Shown: positions 61,697 through 64,000 of the stretch, piece by piece | Layout: the number at the start of each line of letters is the position of its first letter | How positions within the stretch are numbered: the first letter of the stretch is position 1 | Source of the DNA: Thermococcus piezophilus | Lineage (GTDB): Archaea; Methanobacteriota_B; Thermococci; Thermococcales; Thermococcaceae | DNA length: 64,000 bases | Assembly (NCBI RefSeq): GCF_001647085.1 | Contig: NZ_CP015520.1 | Location: 1,632,219 to 1,696,218, forward strand | Reading direction: 5' to 3' | Translations under genes and position numbers: made by a program | The notes under the pieces: generated by a model | What the model saw: the letters and a program-made list of their open reading frames with translations, nothing else | The model's database searches: none | What the model was told of the DNA's origin: nothing

Positions 61697-62787
61697 AGCG
61701 CCGAGACGTTGAAGAGGGCCTCCATCAAACGGCCGAAGAGGTAGCTCAGGAACGCGGCTCCGAGGCCAGTCGCGACCATCTCTGCGACCTTCTTTCTTAT
61801 TGAGATTCCCGACAGGAGCGAGATCAGCGTTGCGACGACGGCCAAAGCAGAGCCCGCGAACAGTATAGAGAACGGCAGCGCCGTTAGGGAGCTTGAAGCC
61901 AGTAAGTAAGGCGTAACCGGGAATGCGACGCCGAGCAGGTAGGCAAAGCCCGTGTATAGTGCTGCCCTCACTTCGTTTTCATCGGCCTCTGGAATGAGGA
62001 GCTTCATTATGGTGTCGCTGTTGTTCGCGAGTTCTTCAGCCACCTCCATTGCGACTTCTTCGGGCATTCCTCCTTCGATGAGCTTATCCAGGAGTTCCTC
62101 CTTTGCCCTCTCAGGGGAAACACGGAAGAGAACCTCCATTCTATCCCTGATGCTCTCGTTCACCTGCCTCTGGGAGCGGACAGAGATGAAGCTACCTATA
62201 GCCATCGAGAGAGCTCCAGCAACGCCGACGATGAGACCGCTTATCCCAACGAGCTGGGGATTGTGAGGATAGACAGCTGAAAGGCCAGTGACCGCACCGA
62301 GTATCTCAACTAAGCCGTCGTTCATGCCCAAGACGAGGTCGCGGATGTTCTCGACGTGGAAGCGCTGCTTGCTCTCGTAGAAGAACTTCTCGTGCTCAAG
62401 CTCATCGAGGATGACCTCCCGTATCTTCCTCATTTCTTCCTCGGAAAAGCGGTCGGCGTAGGTCGTGAGATACTTGAAGTACTTCTGTATCGCGCTGTTC
62501 TCGCCCATCTCAAGGAGGGAAGCACTCGAACCGGGACCGAGGAGCTTCCTTAGGAGCTTGGTGCTCCAGATGGTGAGCCTCCTAATGCTCGGCTTCGGGA
62601 CTTCTCCACCGTGCATCACTATGAAATCGTGCCAGAACTTGGCGTGCTTCGACTCTATATTGGAGAGCCTCAGAAACTCTCTCTTGATTTCTTCATCCTT
62701 CTCCATTTTGGCCAGCTGGGCATAAAGCACCGAATCTGCATACTCGTCCTTGTAGAACTCCCTAGCGAGTTTGAGCATCTCGTCCAT
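61693..62787 (-). CDS. Rubrerythrin-VIT1 fusion membrane protein (MbfA-like)
   Basis: This 364-residue protein has a ferritin-like domain at residues 1-135 with metal-binding glutamates and histidines (YKDEYADSVLYAQLAK, NIESKHAKFWHDFI, LDELEHEKFFYESKQRFH). The VIT1/CCC1 domain follows, with about five membrane helices (LVLGMNDGLVEILGAVTGLS, then GVAGALSMAIGSFISVRS, and three more at the C-terminus). Fusions of this kind export iron or manganese after ferritin-like binding and protect against oxidative damage. The start is ATG 62787, behind GGAGGTGG. The metal is inferred. Confidence 0.88.
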   Translation of the reverse strand: MDEMLKLAREFYKDEYADSVLYAQLAKMEKDEEIKREFLRLSNIESKHAKFWHDFIVMHGGEVPKPSIRRLTIWSTKLLRKLLGPGSSASLLEMGENSAIQKYFKYLTTYADRFSEEEMRKIREVILDELEHEKFFYESKQRFHVENIRDLVLGMNDGLVEILGAVTGLSAVYPHNPQLVGISGLIVGVAGALSMAIGSFISVRSQRQVNESIRDRMEVLFRVSPERAKEELLDKLIEGGMPEEVAMEVAEELANNSDTIMKLLIPEADENEVRAALYTGFAYLLGVAFPVTPYLLASSSLTALPFSILFAGSALAVVATLISLLSGISIRKKVAEMVATGLGAAFLSYLFGRLMEALFNVSAL

Positions 62788-62872
62788 CTGCCCACCTCCC
62801 ATAAGAAATCCGAAGAAAGGTTAAAATGCCTATCGGAAGATTAAGGAATTTCGACTTCCTGTCAATACGAAA

Positions 62873-64000
62873 TCACTGAAGCTCCCTCAAAGCCTCGAGC
62901 ACTTCCTCAAAGGGTGCGTCCGTTTTAAGAGCCGTCGGCGAGAAGTGCGTCCTCGTTGCCTTGTAGCCCTTCTCGCGGAGTATCTCGATGACTCCGGCCA
63001 GCTTCCTGACCTCGAGGCCGTGCCTTCTGGTTAAAGCGTGGGTGTCGTAGTGGAACGGAATGTCCAGCTCGTCTCTGAGTAGCCCCAGGAACTCGGGGGT
63101 TTTCTTCGCGTTGCCGAGCGGGGAGTCCCTGCTCAGCTTATAGAGCTCCTCAACGAACTCCTGGCTCTTCAACGGACCGAGCCAGAGCGGGCCGTATGCT
63201 TTGACTTTTGACGGCAGAAAGGCCCTCTCATAGTCAAACCTCCCGCTCGGCTCCTGATACAGATAGCCGAGCTGCTTCATACTCTCGTCGGCCTTCTTTG
63301 CACCGCTCCTGAGCCTGAGGAAGGTCCTGAAGTAGTGGTCCCTGTAATAAGCCAGCAGAACTTCAACGCCGAGGTCATACTTCGCCGCGTACCTGACGAG
63401 GGTCCCGGTGAGGATCCTAAGACCTGCCTCGTGGCAGAGCTCACCCCTTATGGGCTCTGCAAGGTATTTGCGCAGGCAGGCGTTCCTGTATGCCCCGCAG
63501 AGGACTCCGGTGTCGGTCGCGGTGATGGCCAAAACGCCGCGCCTCTTCACGGCTCTAAGGGCCGAATCAAGGAATTCCATCGGCGAGCCGAAGGGGTCTA
63601 AGTCAACGAAGTCGAAGTACCTAAACTGCTCGTTCATCAGCCTGTTGGCATCTGCGTTCATTGCCACGAGGGTCTTGTCTCCTCTAAGAACCACTTTCTT
63701 CTCGCGGAACTCAGGCTCCCCTGAAAAGTTCAGCTTCAGATTCTCGACTATCAGCCTAAAAGCGTCGGGGTTTATGTCATTGAGCCACACCTCCTCAGCT
63801 GACGTTTCGAGGGCGTATCGAATACCCCTTATCCCCGTTGCCGAAAGGGCATCGAGAACGCGCTTTGAACCAAGAACCTTCAGAGCAAGAACGCTTATGT
63901 CCCTGTTCAACGCCATGACGGGGTTATAGAAGACAGGGGCATCGTAAATGCGCTCTGCCTTTGGAACGAGAATCCCCACGAGACTTTCGTGAACTTCAAC
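62873..64000 (-). CDS. trm1: tRNA (guanine(26)-N2)-dimethyltransferase Trm1, partial
   Basis: The reading frame stays open to the right edge, so the true start lies outside; at least 375 residues are visible. [20 protein letters not shown] is the typical N-terminal region, [18 protein letters not shown] is the SAM-binding motif, [17 protein letters not shown] is motif IV, and [16 protein letters not shown] lies in the C-terminal domain. The enzyme methylates G26 of tRNA twice. An in-frame ATG is absent at the obvious place, and the edge residues ([11 protein letters not shown]) are in register with known homologues. Confidence 0.95.
   Translation of the reverse strand, partial: VEVHESLVGILVPKAERIYDAPVFYNPVMALNRDISVLALKVLGSKRVLDALSATGIRGIRYALETSAEEVWLNDINPDAFRLIVENLKLNFSGEPEFREKKVVLRGDKTLVAMNADANRLMNEQFRYFDFVDLDPFGSPMEFLDSALRAVKRRGVLAITATDTGVLCGAYRNACLRKYLAEPIRGELCHEAGLRILTGTLVRYAAKYDLGVEVLLAYYRDHYFRTFLRLRSGAKKADESMKQLGYLYQEPSGRFDYERAFLPSKVKAYGPLWLGPLKSQEFVEELYKLSRDSPLGNAKKTPEFLGLLRDELDIPFHYDTHALTRRHGLEVRKLAGVIEILREKGYKATRTHFSPTALKTDAPFEEVLEALRELQ

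Noticed and set aside
1-64000. CRISPR arrays, insertion sequences, inteins, rRNA genes
   Set aside because: No regularly spaced repeats, transposase motifs, intein splice motifs or rRNA-like sequence were seen on either strand.

Overview
The window is a stretch of chromosome from a hyperthermophilic archaeon of the order Thermococcales, most likely a Thermococcus. The evidence is the archaeal purine route (PurP and PurO), both archaeosine enzymes (RaSEA and the tRNA-guanine transglycosylase), an archaeal phosphorylating GAPDH, SmAP/L37e, an aIF2B-like protein, a free-serine kinase (SerK), a 616-residue prolyl oligopeptidase, TATA-box promoters, GGTG/GGAGG ribosome binding sites and GTGA/ATGA gene overlaps. 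There is no CRISPR array, no rRNA and no recognisable transposase. One tRNA (Val, anticodon TAC) is present.

Layout. 1-3.2 kb: 2-oxoacid:ferredoxin oxidoreductase subunits (cut at the left edge), RaSEA and surE. 3.36-5.71 kb: a run of broken secreted and membrane protein genes. 5.7-12.1 kb: ftsY, a hypothetical gene and a complete nucleoside-type ABC importer (lipoprotein, double ATPase, two permeases). 12.1-22 kb: an orphan zinc-type binding protein, a broken DUF4932 metalloprotease-like gene, a phosphoribosyltransferase, cysS, an FKBP with a histone-like tail, a CPBP membrane protein, a broken membrane acyltransferase and an acetyltransferase-ABC ATPase fusion. 22-29 kb: a broken DUF835 gene, then two divergent operons, thiDN-thi4 and thiC-purC-purP-purO. 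Thiamine and purine synthesis are linked because both draw on AIR. 29-38.5 kb: prolyl oligopeptidase, a KaiC-like ATPase, Lhr helicase, a GT2 glycosyltransferase, a PiT phosphate transporter and tgtA. 38.5-43.4 kb: tRNA-Val followed by an AT-rich, decaying stretch (a membrane-anchored protein, DUF763, SerK, M42 peptidase) with an intact HAD gene preceded by a likely C/D box sRNA. 44.4-49 kb: an apparently self-regulated cassette of ArsR-like repressor, membrane protein, micro-ORF, two DUF4097-like proteins and an MFS exporter. 49-64 kb: cobalamin adenosyltransferase, a large modular secreted protein, aIF2B-like, CinA-like, gap, an amino-acid permease, DUF167, a HEPN-like gene, glyS, LSm/L37e, MATE, VapBC, a rubrerythrin-VIT1 fusion and trm1 (cut at the right edge).

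Two themes stand out. First, about twelve genes carry frameshifts, nearly all single missing bases, while most conserved housekeeping genes are intact. This points to active gene decay or to homopolymer undercalling in the assembly. One such lesion lies at codon 2-3 of thiC. Second, the ArsR/DUF4097/MFS cassette has near-identical operator-like sequences at its first gene and at the MFS gene. This makes it the best candidate for a coherent, poorly described system here, perhaps an envelope-stress or drug-efflux response.
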